A stretch of DNA of 64,000 bases from Saccharibacillus sacchari DSM 19268 (GCF_000585395.1 NZ_KK073875.1:721311-785310); one strand, 5' to 3'; positions 28,503 through 36,875 are shown, numbered from the stretch's first letter. Notes: generated by a model from the sequence alone, not told the origin. Program-made: numbers and translations.

Positions 28503-29381
28503 TTACATTTGAATCAGCATCATAGCCGGTCCCCCGACCATCAGCATCACGACCAACAAAATCAGCACCATCGGAAATACCAACTTCGACGAAGCCTTCT
28601 CCCCTTGAATCCTTCCCAGGGCTTTACGCTTATCCCACAGCGTTCTCGACAAATCCCTCAGCGCCATCGCGAACTCTCCGCCTCCGCGCTTATGGTTCAG
28701 CAGAACCGTCGTCACGAAGACCGTCGCATCCTGCACGCCGCAGCGTTTGCCGAACTGTTCGAACGCTTGATGAAAAGGATCACCGCTGCGCCATTCCGTC
28801 ACCATCCGATCCAGCTCCTTGTACAGCGGATGATCACTGCCTTCTTTTTGCTGCGAGCAGCGCACGATCGCTTGCTGCACCGTCTCCCCCGCGCCGACCA
28901 ACAGCACGATCTTGTTCAGCATCTCCGGCAGCTCCATAAGGATCTTATCCTCGCGTTTTTTCACCTTGGCCGCCAAATCTTTGATCAGGGCAAAAGGAAG
29001 GACCACAGCCATCCCCACACCGATCGCCAACCAAGCTACCGAACCGCCGTTACCGATTGCCATCGCACAGCCGAAGATCAGCAGTAACACCGCATAGAGC
29101 AGCATTTGAGCCATGAACAGCATCGTCCGCTCCGCGCTGTCGCGCAAACCTTCGCCTCTTTGCACGGAAGACTGAAGCTTGTGGAAAAAGATCGGAAACC
29201 TCGCGGCGATCCGCATTTGTTCCACCAGCACTAACATCAACGGCAGCAAACCTCTTAAACGAATGCCGTCCATCGGCAGTGCAGCGATTTTCTTGTGTGC
29301 TTTCGTCCGCTTGGTCGCCCCGATTAATAACACAACAACCAACACCAACAGCAAAACTCCCGAAATCAGCGTTACAATCAT
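28503..29381 (-). CDS. tadC: Tad pilus inner-membrane protein TadC (T2SF family)
   Basis: 292 residues. The C-terminal half carries the GspF-like domain with LLVGAGETVQQAI, FEQFGKRCGVQD and the final membrane helix LVFPMVLILLVVMLMVGGP. Together with TadB it forms the membrane platform that couples the TadA motor to pilin extraction. It lies 14 bases after tadB and 50 bases before flp. Confidence 0.9.
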   Translation of the reverse strand: MIVTLISGVLLLVLVVVLLIGATKRTKAHKKIAALPMDGIRLRGLLPLMLVLVEQMRIAARFPIFFHKLQSSVQRGEGLRDSAERTMLFMAQMLLYAVLLLIFGCAMAIGNGGSVAWLAIGVGMAVVLPFALIKDLAAKVKKREDKILMELPEMLNKIVLLVGAGETVQQAIVRCSQQKEGSDHPLYKELDRMVTEWRSGDPFHQAFEQFGKRCGVQDATVFVTTVLLNHKRGGGEFAMALRDLSRTLWDKRKALGRIQGEKASSKLVFPMVLILLVVMLMVGGPAMMLIQM

Positions 29382-29394
29382 GCCTTCACCCCGC

Positions 29395-30285
29395 TTAGAT
29401 TTGAATATTCATGATGCGTCCCATCAGCCAAGCACTTAGAAACAGCAAGCCGAGGCCGACGCTAGCCAGAATAATCCCCATCGGAGTGCCATACAGCGGA
29501 GCCATAAATTCCGGTGCCGAAGCGTTGATAAACAGAATGAAAATAAACGGCGTCGCCAGCAAAATGTTCGATTCGAACTTTTTTTGCGCGATCATGACCG
29601 AAATATCCTGCTGGATATCCATCTTCTCCCCGATCACCGTCGACGTGCGCCGCACAACTTCAATCAAGTCGCCGCCCGTGCGTTTACAAGTCACGAAGAC
29701 GTCGATAAAATTGTCGATGTCTTCGATCTTCGCCCGCCGACCGAAGTCGAGCAGCGCCGATTCGATCGGTTCGCCGTACTCCAATCGCGTTGTAATGACA
29801 TCCAGCTCGCGAATCATGTCGCTGTTCCCTCCCGGGTACAACAACTCCAAATCCTTCGCGGCTTCCCGGAACGCATTTTCAACCGATCGTCCAGCCGCCA
29901 TTGACGAGGACAGCGAGTATAACGCCTGCTTAAAATGAAGCTTCAACAACGTGCGCTTGCGTTCAATCTGCCGTTTCTGCCACATCTTCGGCGCTTTTAA
30001 CGCAGGGATGGTCAACAGGAGAGCAAGCAACCACATGTTGTAAAAGATCATGCCGACCGCAAACAGCACGCCAGCAACTACGATCATGCTCAACACTTTC
30101 TCGTATCCCGCAAGTTTATACGTCGTATAGTCCCGTAATTTATCCGCTGGTGAAGCGGAGCTTGCGGCCGGCGCCCCACCCGAACCGGGCGGACCTCCGC
30201 GCTGCGGAGCGCCTTTCCCGGACGCGGCTTTGCCCGTGGCCGGCCTGCGGGCCCCGCTTGCATTCATACCCAGCAATAGATTCAC
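29395..30285 (-). CDS. tadB: Tad pilus inner-membrane protein TadB (T2SF family)
   Basis: 296 residues if GTG 30285 is used, which overlaps the tadA stop as GTGA. A TTG at 30276, with AGGGGGG 8 bases upstream, is an equally plausible start. An N-terminal Gly/Ala/Pro-rich cytosolic tail of about 45 residues is followed by two helices, the GspF-like domain with SLSSSMAAGRSVENAF and DNFIDVFVTCKRTGGDL, and two C-terminal helices. It is the partner of TadC. Confidence 0.9.
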   Translation of the reverse strand: MNLLLGMNASGARRPATGKAASGKGAPQRGGPPGSGGAPAASSASPADKLRDYTTYKLAGYEKVLSMIVVAGVLFAVGMIFYNMWLLALLLTIPALKAPKMWQKRQIERKRTLLKLHFKQALYSLSSSMAAGRSVENAFREAAKDLELLYPGGNSDMIRELDVITTRLEYGEPIESALLDFGRRAKIEDIDNFIDVFVTCKRTGGDLIEVVRRTSTVIGEKMDIQQDISVMIAQKKFESNILLATPFIFILFINASAPEFMAPLYGTPMGIILASVGLGLLFLSAWLMGRIMNIQI

Positions 30286-31559
30286 CCCCCTTCAGGCAGC
30301 CCGGCAACCTCGCGCCAATCGGCCGCTCCCGCGTCTTGTAGTTTATCCGTATGCATCATCGGTTCCGGCCGTCGCCGCAGCTTCCCGATAATCTTGCCTT
30401 CTTTCTCGCCTTCTTCTTCAAATCGGAATAACTGTCTCAGCTCAACTTGACCGTTTTTCATCCCCAGCACTTCACTGATTTCCACGACGCGCCGAGAACG
30501 GTCACGCAGTCTCGACAGATGCACGAATAAGTCAATCGCCGAGGAGATCTGCTGGCGTACCACTTCAACCGGCAGATCGGCTCCGCTTAATACCATCGTT
30601 TCCAGACGACTGAGCATGTCCTTCGCGCTGTTCGCGTGACCCGTGGACAAGCTACCATCGTGCCCTGTATTCATAGCCTGAAGCATATCCAGCGCCTCCG
30701 CGCCCCGCACTTCCCCAACGACGATCCGATTGGGACGCATCCGCAGCGAAGAACGAATGAGATCGCGGATCGAAATCTCTCCTTTGCCCTCCACGTTCGC
30801 ATTGCGCGTCTCCAGCGAGACCAAATTGGGCACGGTAACGATCTGAAGCTCTGCCGAGTCTTCGATCGTAATGACCCGTTCATCCGGCGGTATGTATTGC
30901 GACAGCGCGTTGAGAAACGTGGTTTTACCGGAACCCGTGCCCCCGCTGATAAAAATGTTGTACCGACTGCGCACCAACGTTTTCAAAAAGTCCGCAGCAT
31001 CCGCATCCAATGCCCCACGGCCGACAAGATCATTCATCGTCATCGGTTTCTCGGGAAACTTCCGGATCGTCATCGTCGGCCCTTTGAGCGCGATCGGAGG
31101 CAGCACGACGTTCACCCGGGAACCGTCCTTCAGACGCGCATCGACGATCGGCGACGATTCGTTGACGACGCGGTTCACGCCTGATACGATCGTCTGCACG
31201 ATGTCCTCCAGCTTCTCCTTCGATTCAAAGGTCTGCGGCACACGACGTACCTCACCATGACGCTCGATAAAAATTTCCGTATGCCCGTTGATCATAATCT
31301 CCGTTACTGTCTTGTCGTCCACCAGCGGCTGCAAAATATCGAGTCCGCGAAACGAATCGTATACCCGGCGCACCAACGCACGCTTCTCCCCCGACGTCAT
31401 CGAAGCAGCACGTATGTCGGACAACACCTTGCGCTCGATCAGCTTCATTAGCTCTGCATCGTCCGCCGATTGCGTGACATCCAGCGAAGATCGAACCTCG
31501 GCCCGCATCGTGCGGAACATTTCTTCCTGAAGCTGTTCTTCCTCGGCTGCACTCTTCAT
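30282..31559 (-). CDS. tadA: Tad pilus secretion ATPase TadA/CpaF
   Basis: 425 residues from ATG 31559, which overlaps the tadZ stop as ATGA and has GGGAGG 7 bases upstream. Walker A is [16 protein letters not shown]. The Asp box is [12 protein letters not shown], Walker B is [17 protein letters not shown] and the His box is [13 protein letters not shown]. CpaF-type N-terminal features include [19 protein letters not shown]. The hexameric motor should power Flp pilus assembly through TadB and TadC. Confidence 0.95.
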   Translation of the reverse strand: MKSAAEEEQLQEEMFRTMRAEVRSSLDVTQSADDAELMKLIERKVLSDIRAASMTSGEKRALVRRVYDSFRGLDILQPLVDDKTVTEIMINGHTEIFIERHGEVRRVPQTFESKEKLEDIVQTIVSGVNRVVNESSPIVDARLKDGSRVNVVLPPIALKGPTMTIRKFPEKPMTMNDLVGRGALDADAADFLKTLVRSRYNIFISGGTGSGKTTFLNALSQYIPPDERVITIEDSAELQIVTVPNLVSLETRNANVEGKGEISIRDLIRSSLRMRPNRIVVGEVRGAEALDMLQAMNTGHDGSLSTGHANSAKDMLSRLETMVLSGADLPVEVVRQQISSAIDLFVHLSRLRDRSRRVVEISEVLGMKNGQVELRQLFRFEEEGEKEGKIIGKLRRRPEPMMHTDKLQDAGAADWREVAGLPEGG

Positions 31560-32746
31560 TGCCAACCTCCCGCGGCTTGCGCCAGTTCTTTGCCCGCAGC
31601 GCTGCGGTTCCCCCGTTCGCCCAAGCCAAGCTGTTCGCAAAGCGCAAGAATATCACGTTGGAAAATAGGAGAGCCCAGCAGCACATCCTCGCGCGATACG
31701 TACTTCCAAGACGGGATGTAAGACAAGAAAGCAAAAGGACGAATTTCGGATCTCGGCAATGTATTTTCCAAATGATCTCCGTACCGATTCACGATAAAAT
31801 GGCTTTTACCCAGCAAAGCATAAAAACGCTCGGGTTGGCGGGTTTCCCAATGATTCATCCAGCCTGCCACCTTCTGCAAATGCAGCAAATCATCCGTCAA
31901 CATCCAGAGAACCCGATCCGCCCGATCCAGCAGCGCCTCGGAACGTTCATGACTTTCGGTATCCGTATCCGCCACGATGATGTCGCACATGTCGCTCGCC
32001 GCCAGATAATCGATCAGAGCGGTCGTGTCCGCTTGATCCATCTGAAGCAACTCGTCCGGACGATCCAGCGGCGGGAAAGAAGCACACTTCATCCGCTCTT
32101 GAAAAGACGCATAGCGAGATAACGGCGAGCGGCAAAGTTCCCCGTTCTCACGAGCCGCACGAAGATCGTAGAGCAGCTCAGGCAATCCGCCCTCTTGTCC
32201 CTGGTGTCCCCCGCTTCCGCTCCGGAACGTCACCGAACTGTCCACCGTTTCCAAATTCAGATAGAAGACTTTAAGCCCGCGACTCCCCAGTTGCTTAGCC
32301 AGATTCAGCGCGACGGTAGTCTTGCCCGCCCCCGCCGCAGCCGAGTACACAGCAAGCACTTCCGCTTTTCCCGATGAAGTTAAGGCTCCGTTTGCCGAAG
32401 ACCCTTGTGCACTGCCTGCTAAGTCCATCACCGCCGTCAGCAGCAGGTTCAACGGTTGAAACGGCAGCAGCACCGGACCGCCGAGCGCAATGCTTTCCTC
32501 TCCTCCGCCCAGCACGGCCCAAGGAATGCCTTTGCCTCCCTCAGACGCCAGCCACGGTGACAGAAAATCCGGCTCGCCAAGCACAAAGTCCGGTCGTCCC
32601 TCTCCCATTGCCGCCAGAAAAGCCTCCACCTTCGAAAAAGCTCTCACACTTACCTGCTTAGCAAATTCCCCGGTGCGTGCGTATAGCAGGAACGGCTCGA
32701 TATACTGTTCGTCCGCCACCGCCAGCGTAATCTGCAAATTCCGCAT
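31556..32746 (-). CDS. tadZ: TadZ/CpaE-like ATPase
   Basis: 396 residues from ATG 32746 (MRNLQITLAVADEQY), with GAGGGGAC upstream. An in-frame ATG at 32842 would add 32 residues but has no ribosome site and runs through the leader hairpin. An atypical receiver-like domain (about 1-110) is followed by a MinD/ParA-type ATPase with the deviant P-loop SAAAGAGKTTVALNLA and the Walker B-like CDIIVADTDTES. TadZ marks the site of Tad machinery assembly at the pole. It is the first gene of the pilus operon. Confidence 0.85.
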   Translation of the reverse strand: MRNLQITLAVADEQYIEPFLLYARTGEFAKQVSVRAFSKVEAFLAAMGEGRPDFVLGEPDFLSPWLASEGGKGIPWAVLGGGEESIALGGPVLLPFQPLNLLLTAVMDLAGSAQGSSANGALTSSGKAEVLAVYSAAAGAGKTTVALNLAKQLGSRGLKVFYLNLETVDSSVTFRSGSGGHQGQEGGLPELLYDLRAARENGELCRSPLSRYASFQERMKCASFPPLDRPDELLQMDQADTTALIDYLAASDMCDIIVADTDTESHERSEALLDRADRVLWMLTDDLLHLQKVAGWMNHWETRQPERFYALLGKSHFIVNRYGDHLENTLPRSEIRPFAFLSYIPSWKYVSREDVLLGSPIFQRDILALCEQLGLGERGNRSAAGKELAQAAGGWQ

Positions 32747-32775
32747 GTTATGTCCCCTCGCTCTCCACGCAACAC

Positions 32776-32827
32776 AAAAAAGCACCGCTCGCAAACCTGC
32801 CATTTTGGGCAAGTCAGGAGCGGTGCT
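32776..32827 (-). terminator. Intrinsic terminator or attenuator in the Tad leader
   Basis: AGCACCGCTC and GAGCGGTGCT form a 10-bp stem with an inner TGCC/GGCA hairpin, followed on the minus strand by six T residues. It lies between the SUFU-like gene and tadZ. Only about 29 bases separate the T-run from the tadZ ATG, too few for another promoter. Confidence 0.8.
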
Positions 32828-32854
32828 TCCGCCGTGTTTCATTAATTTAATCTC

Positions 32855-32883
32855 ACAATAGCATAGAGCCTACGAGCAGGCAA
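32855..32883 (-). promoter_or_regulatory. Candidate sigma-A promoter for the Tad operon
   Basis: TTGCCT and TATTGT are separated by 17 bases; transcription would start near 32,848, upstream of the terminator-like hairpin. Each box matches four of six consensus bases, so the call is moderate. Confidence 0.45.
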
Positions 32884-32903
32884 GACCCATTTTTCCTTTT
32901 TTC

Positions 32904-33512
32904 CTATATCGGCCGACAAGGATCAATCAAGGAGTACTCCGACTCTTCCGCATAAACATCAAAGCTATCTATTCCTTTGTCCATGATTATTGTAGCTTCG
33001 GACGGCGTAATCGGCACTACCCAGACTAACGCAACCTGCTGCTCTCCGATATTAAAATGTTCCAGTTCCTCGGCCTCGCCGCGCGGTTCATCCAGCAAGA
33101 GCGCGGTCGTCGTCCACTTTTCAGGAGCGAGTGCGGACGGCGGCATCAGACGCGGAAGCACCGTATTTGGCGCATTGCGAATATGATGAACGAGCAGATC
33201 TGCCAGATAATCATATACCCGCTCGATCGACTCTCCGCCCAACTCCGACTCAAGCGCCAACACCCACTCCGCATCAATGCGGTTGCCGGATGGGTCATAA
33301 GAACAAACAGACAAGCCTACTGTCGCAAAACGAACCGGAACATCATCCGATGCAGCGGGGAAATAATAAAGCTCGATTTTATCGGATTGATCTGCGGACA
33401 GCAATGACTTTCTCCATTCCGGCATGCCCCAATGCTTCATATAAGCCGCCAAAATGACCGTACGACGAATATCGAATTCCAATACTCCGTGATCTCCTGC
33501 CAGGGTTTGCAT
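32904..33512 (-). CDS. Suppressor-of-fused-like (SUFU) domain protein
   Basis: 202 residues, cytosolic. The central IELYYFPA...VRFATVGLS strand pair, the TTALLLDEPRGE...EELEHF segment and the VALVWVVPITPSEA block resemble bacterial SUFU-domain proteins. These often occur as immunity proteins next to toxins, but no toxin is visible here. AAGGAGTC precedes the ATG. It is transcribed toward the Tad operon and separated from it by the hairpin at 32,776. Family assignment is by pattern only. Confidence 0.55.
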   Translation of the reverse strand: MQTLAGDHGVLEFDIRRTVILAAYMKHWGMPEWRKSLLSADQSDKIELYYFPAASDDVPVRFATVGLSVCSYDPSGNRIDAEWVLALESELGGESIERVYDYLADLLVHHIRNAPNTVLPRLMPPSALAPEKWTTTALLLDEPRGEAEELEHFNIGEQQVALVWVVPITPSEATIIMDKGIDSFDVYAEESEYSLIDPCRPI

Positions 33513-33549
33513 ATTTCGGACTCCTTTTCAGTTCCTTCCGATACTTGAT

Positions 33550-33990
33550 TCAAACCTGTCCCGTATCCAAAAAGCGCTCGCGCACGCCCGGCGGAGGAAG
33601 CGGACAAACGTCGTCTTTTCCGAACCAACGGTACCGATTGCGCGCGATATAGCGATAAACGGCATCTCGCAGCGGACGCGGCACAATAATCAACGCATAC
33701 AGCAGCGGCCACGGAAAACGCAGCTTGCGCGCAATACGCAAAGCGGCGGTTGAGCGAACGTATCGTCGTCCCTTTTCAACCAGTACCAGCGTATTCGGTT
33801 CCCCGGAGGCTTCAAACCCTTCGCCGCCGGACAGCCGTGTTCCGAGTTCGGATTGAAGAGACGCAAAGTTGAACACGCCTTTCGGATCACGCTTGACGAT
33901 AAACCGAACGGCACCCTGGCAGAAATGGCACACGCCGTCGATCAGCACGACAAAAGAGTTTTCCGCTCGAATTTCGGTTTTCGGTTCCAT
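33550..33990 (-). CDS. DCC-family thiol-disulfide oxidoreductase (DUF393)
   Basis: 146 residues from ATG 33990, which has AGGAGG 9 bases upstream; ATG 33996 is too close to that site. The family-defining DGVCHFCQGAVRFIVKRD gives the CxxC redox pair near the N-terminus. The ALRIARKLRFPWPLLYALII block and the final RYRWFG motif are also typical. It probably catalyses thiol-disulfide exchange; partners are unknown. The neighbours include the peroxide-response genes ohr and gpx. Confidence 0.88.
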   Translation of the reverse strand: MEPKTEIRAENSFVVLIDGVCHFCQGAVRFIVKRDPKGVFNFASLQSELGTRLSGGEGFEASGEPNTLVLVEKGRRYVRSTAALRIARKLRFPWPLLYALIIVPRPLRDAVYRYIARNRYRWFGKDDVCPLPPPGVRERFLDTGQV

Positions 33991-34072
33991 CTGCATATTC
34001 CTCCTTCGGTTCAACGTTTCGCTTCTCTCTTCTTTACCCTGAACCACGCCGTATGCTCTGTCTATCGACAAC

Positions 34073-34108
34073 AAAAAAACGAACGCCAGGAAGATTCCCG
34101 ACGTCCGT
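34073..34108 (-). terminator. Intrinsic terminator
   Basis: An imperfect stem (ACGGACG...CGTTCGT around GGAATCTTCC) is followed by seven T residues on the minus strand, just downstream of the Cys-rich gene at 34,170. Confidence 0.6.
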
Positions 34109-34169
34109 TTTGGTCCGTTTGCGTATTCGGCTTTCCCTCAAGCACGTGCTTGACGGTCAGCTTGTCCGC

Positions 34170-34439
34170 CTACACGAGTTGTTCGAGTCTTCCGTCCTGC
34201 ATCTGCGCGTCGAGTTCGACTTTGAACTTTTCGAAACAGTTGCAGATATAGTCTTTGCGGCAGATCGGGCAAGGCGTTTTGAGCAGGCGGCTGACGTTCG
34301 TCAACTTCCACTCCGGGAAACGGTTATAGAAGACGCGGCACATCGTGCCGTCTTCCAAATGCAGAACGAATTCGTACAGTCCGTCTTTATCGTTGCTTCC
34401 GGCCTTGTCTACATCTACGACTTTCGGTCTGTAAGCCAT
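34170..34439 (-). CDS. Small cysteine-cluster protein of unknown function
   Basis: 89 residues from ATG 34439 (MAYRPKVVDVD). The N-terminal half predicts beta strands with the motif LEDGTMCRVFYNRF. The middle has a tight cysteine cluster CPICRKDYICNC, suggesting a small zinc site. I do not recognise the family. The weak GGGTGA site and an upstream in-frame GTG at 34451 leave the start uncertain. It has its own terminator downstream. Confidence 0.7.
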   Translation of the reverse strand: MAYRPKVVDVDKAGSNDKDGLYEFVLHLEDGTMCRVFYNRFPEWKLTNVSRLLKTPCPICRKDYICNCFEKFKVELDAQMQDGRLEQLV

Positions 34440-34561
34440 GTTTAGTATCACCCGTTTTCATAGTCTCGACATGGGGAGAATGCTCCACCCACGCCGTGTG
34501 CTTATATAGCTTAATGAATTTCACTCTTTGTGTCAACCGCGCAGAAACCCATTTATTGATG

Positions 34562-34607
34562 AAAAAAGGCCGGAAATTCCCCAGCTTAAGGAGAGCTTCC
34601 GGCCTTT
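34562..34607 (-). terminator. Intrinsic terminator of ohr
   Basis: AAAGGCCGGAA and TTCCGGCCTTT pair perfectly, followed by a T-run on the minus strand, 15 bases after the ohr stop. Confidence 0.85.
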
Positions 34608-34621
34608 GAAAAAAAACGAAT

Positions 34622-35044
34622 TTAGATCACGCTCAACTCCACGTCGATATTGCCGCGCGTCGCTTTGGAATACGGACAAAAAGCATGCGCTTTTTCCACC
34701 AATTCTTTCGCTTTTTCAGGATCGAGTCCCGGAATGCGCACTTCGATTTTCCCCGCGAGTTTAAAACCGCCGTCGGAATCGTCTTTGCCGATATGGATAT
34801 GGCAGGTCACTTCCGTGTCCGGAATATCGATTTTTTCTTTGCGGGCAATGTTCGACAGGGCGCTTTCGAAGCATGCGCTATAACCGGCCGCGAACAATTC
34901 TTCCGGATTCGTGCCTGTGCCTCCGCCTCCGCCAAGTCCCTTAGGTACGGAAAGCTGCAGGTTCAGCGCACCGTCCGCCGATTCGACTACTCCGCTTCTT
35001 CCGCCTCTGCGTGCTGTTGCTTTTGCTGTATACAATGCGTCCAT
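34622..35044 (-). CDS. ohr: Organic hydroperoxide resistance protein (Ohr)
   Basis: 140 residues, the family length. The N-terminus LYTAKATARRGGRSG, the first redox Cys in GYSACFESAL and the second in AHAFCPYSKATRGNI are diagnostic of Ohr within the OsmC superfamily. It reduces organic peroxides with lipoyl or thiol reductants. AAGGAGTG precedes the ATG. It is transcribed divergently from gpx across an intergenic region containing an OhrR-like palindrome. No ohrR gene is in the window. Confidence 0.96.
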   Translation of the reverse strand: MDALYTAKATARRGGRSGVVESADGALNLQLSVPKGLGGGGGTGTNPEELFAAGYSACFESALSNIARKEKIDIPDTEVTCHIHIGKDDSDGGFKLAGKIEVRIPGLDPEKAKELVEKAHAFCPYSKATRGNIDVELSVI

Positions 35045-35142
35045 GTATCATTCACTCCTTATATGGAATTTGAGCCATAGCCCGTTTGCCAAACTATCTA
35101 ATTTATAAAGCAAACGAAGGCGAATGAAACGAAAAAAGCGAT

Positions 35143-35171
35143 TTGCAAAGCTCGATTAAATTGTTTACAAT
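35143..35171 (+). promoter_or_regulatory. gpx promoter with OhrR-box-like operator
   Basis: TTGCAA and TACAAT are spaced 17 bases apart. The palindrome ATTGTTTACAAT (35,160-35,171) covers the -10. It differs in one base from the ATTGTATACAAT core of the B. subtilis OhrR operator as I remember it. Confidence 0.65.
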
Positions 35172-35213
35172 CAAAAAGAGAGTAATCATTTTCTTCGAGG
35201 AGGAATTTTGATC

Positions 35214-35693
35214 ATGTCCGTTTATGAATACGAAGCTCGCACATCTACAGGAAATGAAGTTAAGCTGTCCGACTACCAGGGTAAGGTTGTCCTGATCGTG
35301 AATACGGCAAGCAAATGCGGATTCACGCCACAATTCCAAGGCCTGCAAGAGCTGTACGACAAGTACCACGATCGCGGTCTGGAGATCCTGGGCTTCCCGA
35401 GCAACCAGTTTAAAGAACAAGATCCGGGCAGCAACGAAGAGATTTTAGAGTTTTGCCAATTGAACTACGGCGTAAAATTCCCGATGTTCGAAAAAGTCGA
35501 CGTTAAAGGCGAGAACGCGCATCCGTTGTTCCGTTACCTCAGCGACGAAGCGCCGGGACTGATGGGCTCCAAATCCGTCAAATGGAATTTCACCAAATTC
35601 CTGATCGATAAGGACGGCAAACCCGTTAAACGATTCGCGCCTCAGACTTCTCCGGATCAGTTGGAAAAGGATATCGAAAAACTGCTGGGTTAA
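35214..35693 (+). CDS. Glutathione peroxidase-family thiol peroxidase
   Basis: 159 residues from ATG 35214, with GAGGAGG 10 bases upstream; TTG 35208 is too close. The peroxidatic Cys is in NTASKCGFTPQF, with the Gln of GFPSNQF and the Trp/Asn of WNFTKFLID completing the catalytic set. Cys replaces selenocysteine, as in other Gram-positive enzymes, which use thioredoxin. It is divergent from ohr and probably co-regulated by organic peroxides. Confidence 0.93.
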   Translation: MSVYEYEARTSTGNEVKLSDYQGKVVLIVNTASKCGFTPQFQGLQELYDKYHDRGLEILGFPSNQFKEQDPGSNEEILEFCQLNYGVKFPMFEKVDVKGENAHPLFRYLSDEAPGLMGSKSVKWNFTKFLIDKDGKPVKRFAPQTSPDQLEKDIEKLLG

Positions 35694-35700
35694 TAAAGCA

Positions 35701-35732
35701 AAAGCCCGCCGCTTAGACGGTGGGCTTTATTT
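35701..35732 (+). terminator. Intrinsic terminator of gpx
   Basis: AAAGCCCGCCG and CGGTGGGCTTT pair with one G-T wobble, followed by ATTTGT, 7 bases after the gpx stop. Confidence 0.75.
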
Positions 35733-35747
35733 GTACAGACATAAAAA

Positions 35748-35788
35748 ATAAAAAAACCGTAAAGTTCCCTTAGGGAACTTTACGGTTT
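35748..35788 (-). terminator. Intrinsic terminator of tRNA-Leu
   Basis: A perfect 16-bp stem (AAACCGTAAAGTTCCC and its complement, 3-base loop) is followed on the minus strand by a T-rich run, ten bases after the tRNA 3' end. Confidence 0.88.
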
Positions 35789-35797
35789 CTTTTCGTA

Positions 35798-35880
35798 TGC
35801 GGTAGAGAGGACTCGAACCTCCACGGGTATACACCCACTACCCCCTCAAGATAGCGTGTCTGCCATTCCACCACTACCGC
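35798..35880 (-). tRNA. tRNA-Leu (anticodon GAG), second copy
   Basis: 83 nt with a class II variable arm. The acceptor stem GCGGTAG/CTACCGC, the anticodon loop TTGAGGG on a CTATC/GGTAG stem and the T-loop GGTTCGAGTCC are all present. CCA is not encoded. It is identical in sequence to the tRNA at 38,005-38,087. It has its own promoter and terminator, so it is an independent gene. Confidence 0.95.
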
Positions 35881-35907
35881 ACATCAAAGAATTGAGTCAA
35901 CTTCTAT

Positions 35908-35936
35908 ATCATACTTTCTTTCAAGCATGCAGTCAA
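35908..35936 (-). promoter_or_regulatory. Promoter of tRNA-Leu (second copy)
   Basis: TTGACT and TATGAT, each five of six consensus bases, are 17 bases apart and about 30 bases upstream of the tRNA. Confidence 0.8.
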
Positions 35937-36172
35937 CCTATTTTTTCGCATTCTGCATATATGTTATTTTATATAACACCAAAAGATATTTTAAATAACA
36001 CATACTGAAGAAAAAATTATATTTCCGTAATATTCTCTTGACCTTTTTCGAATAAACATGTAAGAATGAAGCCAGAAGTCTTTTTTTAAAATGAAATAAA
36101 TCAAAAATATAACATATATATAACATATATTTCATTCGTTTTAAATCTTTTAAATCCAAGGAGGTACGGCAC

Positions 36173-36823
36173 ATGCATAGCGGACAAAAGTTGCTCAACT
36201 ACATGACCCTGCTCGAATCGTCGTCCCCGTCACCTATAGGCTGCATCAAGGAGGACCTGAACGGCAAGCAGCTCAATTGCGTCGAAGCCTTTGAAGAAGT
36301 CATGCGTTCGTACATCCATCCTAGACTGACGCATATTGAGGGTCGCGCAATCGAAGATACGTATACCGCTTTGCAAAGGGGCGATTACGAGACGGTGTTC
36401 CGGATTGATCGCAATCTCCGAACACGCACAAGTCCGAATGAGATCGACGCCGAAATGCGACGTACCGGCCGCAAGCTGCTCAAGCTGTCGAAGTCCCTTT
36501 ACCCCTGGATGAACTTCAACCCCATCATCGAAGCTCTACAGGCCGAAAAAGCTTTCGGGTGCCCGGCAATCTTCTATGCCTGGATCAACTTCCAATTGGA
36601 GATTGAGTGCAATGAAGCCGTCCCCGCTTATCTCTATCATCATACAACGGCTTATGTGGAACATTGCTCGCGCCTGCTCGTTCTTGACGATGTCACTCGC
36701 CGAAAAGTATTGATCCGCATGATCGACGACGTATCCGAACGCTGGTTGCGCATACGCCAACCGAGCGCTCCCTCCTTCATATCCGAAACAGCGTACGAAT
36801 CACCGATTCAAAAAACGCTTTGA
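36173..36823 (+). CDS. Orphan UreF-like protein
   Basis: 216 residues, close to the usual UreF length. The opening LLNYMTLLESSSPSPIG parallels the LLQLxDSxxPxG start of urease accessory protein UreF. The GRKLLKLSKSLYPW segment, the GCPAIFYAW segment (UreF has GHPAIVF) and AYLYHHTTAYVEHCSRL also follow UreF order. The C-terminal tail that contacts UreG/UreH is poorly conserved. AAGGAGG lies 8 bases before the ATG. No urease gene is nearby; it sits between duplicated tRNA-Leu genes beside phage-like regulators. About 290 bases of very A+T-rich DNA precede it. Confidence 0.6.
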   Translation: MHSGQKLLNYMTLLESSSPSPIGCIKEDLNGKQLNCVEAFEEVMRSYIHPRLTHIEGRAIEDTYTALQRGDYETVFRIDRNLRTRTSPNEIDAEMRRTGRKLLKLSKSLYPWMNFNPIIEALQAEKAFGCPAIFYAWINFQLEIECNEAVPAYLYHHTTAYVEHCSRLLVLDDVTRRKVLIRMIDDVSERWLRIRQPSAPSFISETAYESPIQKTL

Positions 36824-36849
36824 AGCTAAATGCTTCAAAGCGTTTTTTT
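36811..36849 (+). terminator. Intrinsic terminator of the UreF-like gene
   Basis: AAAAACGCTTTGAAGC and GCTTCAAAGCGTTTTT pair perfectly around five bases, followed by more T. The 5' arm contains the gene's stop codon. Confidence 0.9.
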
Positions 36850-36875
36850 GCGCAATTCCGTCATAGGACGACGCC

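Noticed and set aside
32746..32842. 32-residue N-terminal extension of TadZ from ATG 32842
   Set aside because: No ribosome site, and the codons pass through the terminator-like hairpin; the ATG at 32746 has GAGGGGAC.
35938..36198. 86-codon Lys/Phe/Tyr-rich frame on the minus strand
   Set aside because: It arises from A+T-rich intergenic DNA and overlaps the tRNA-Leu promoter.
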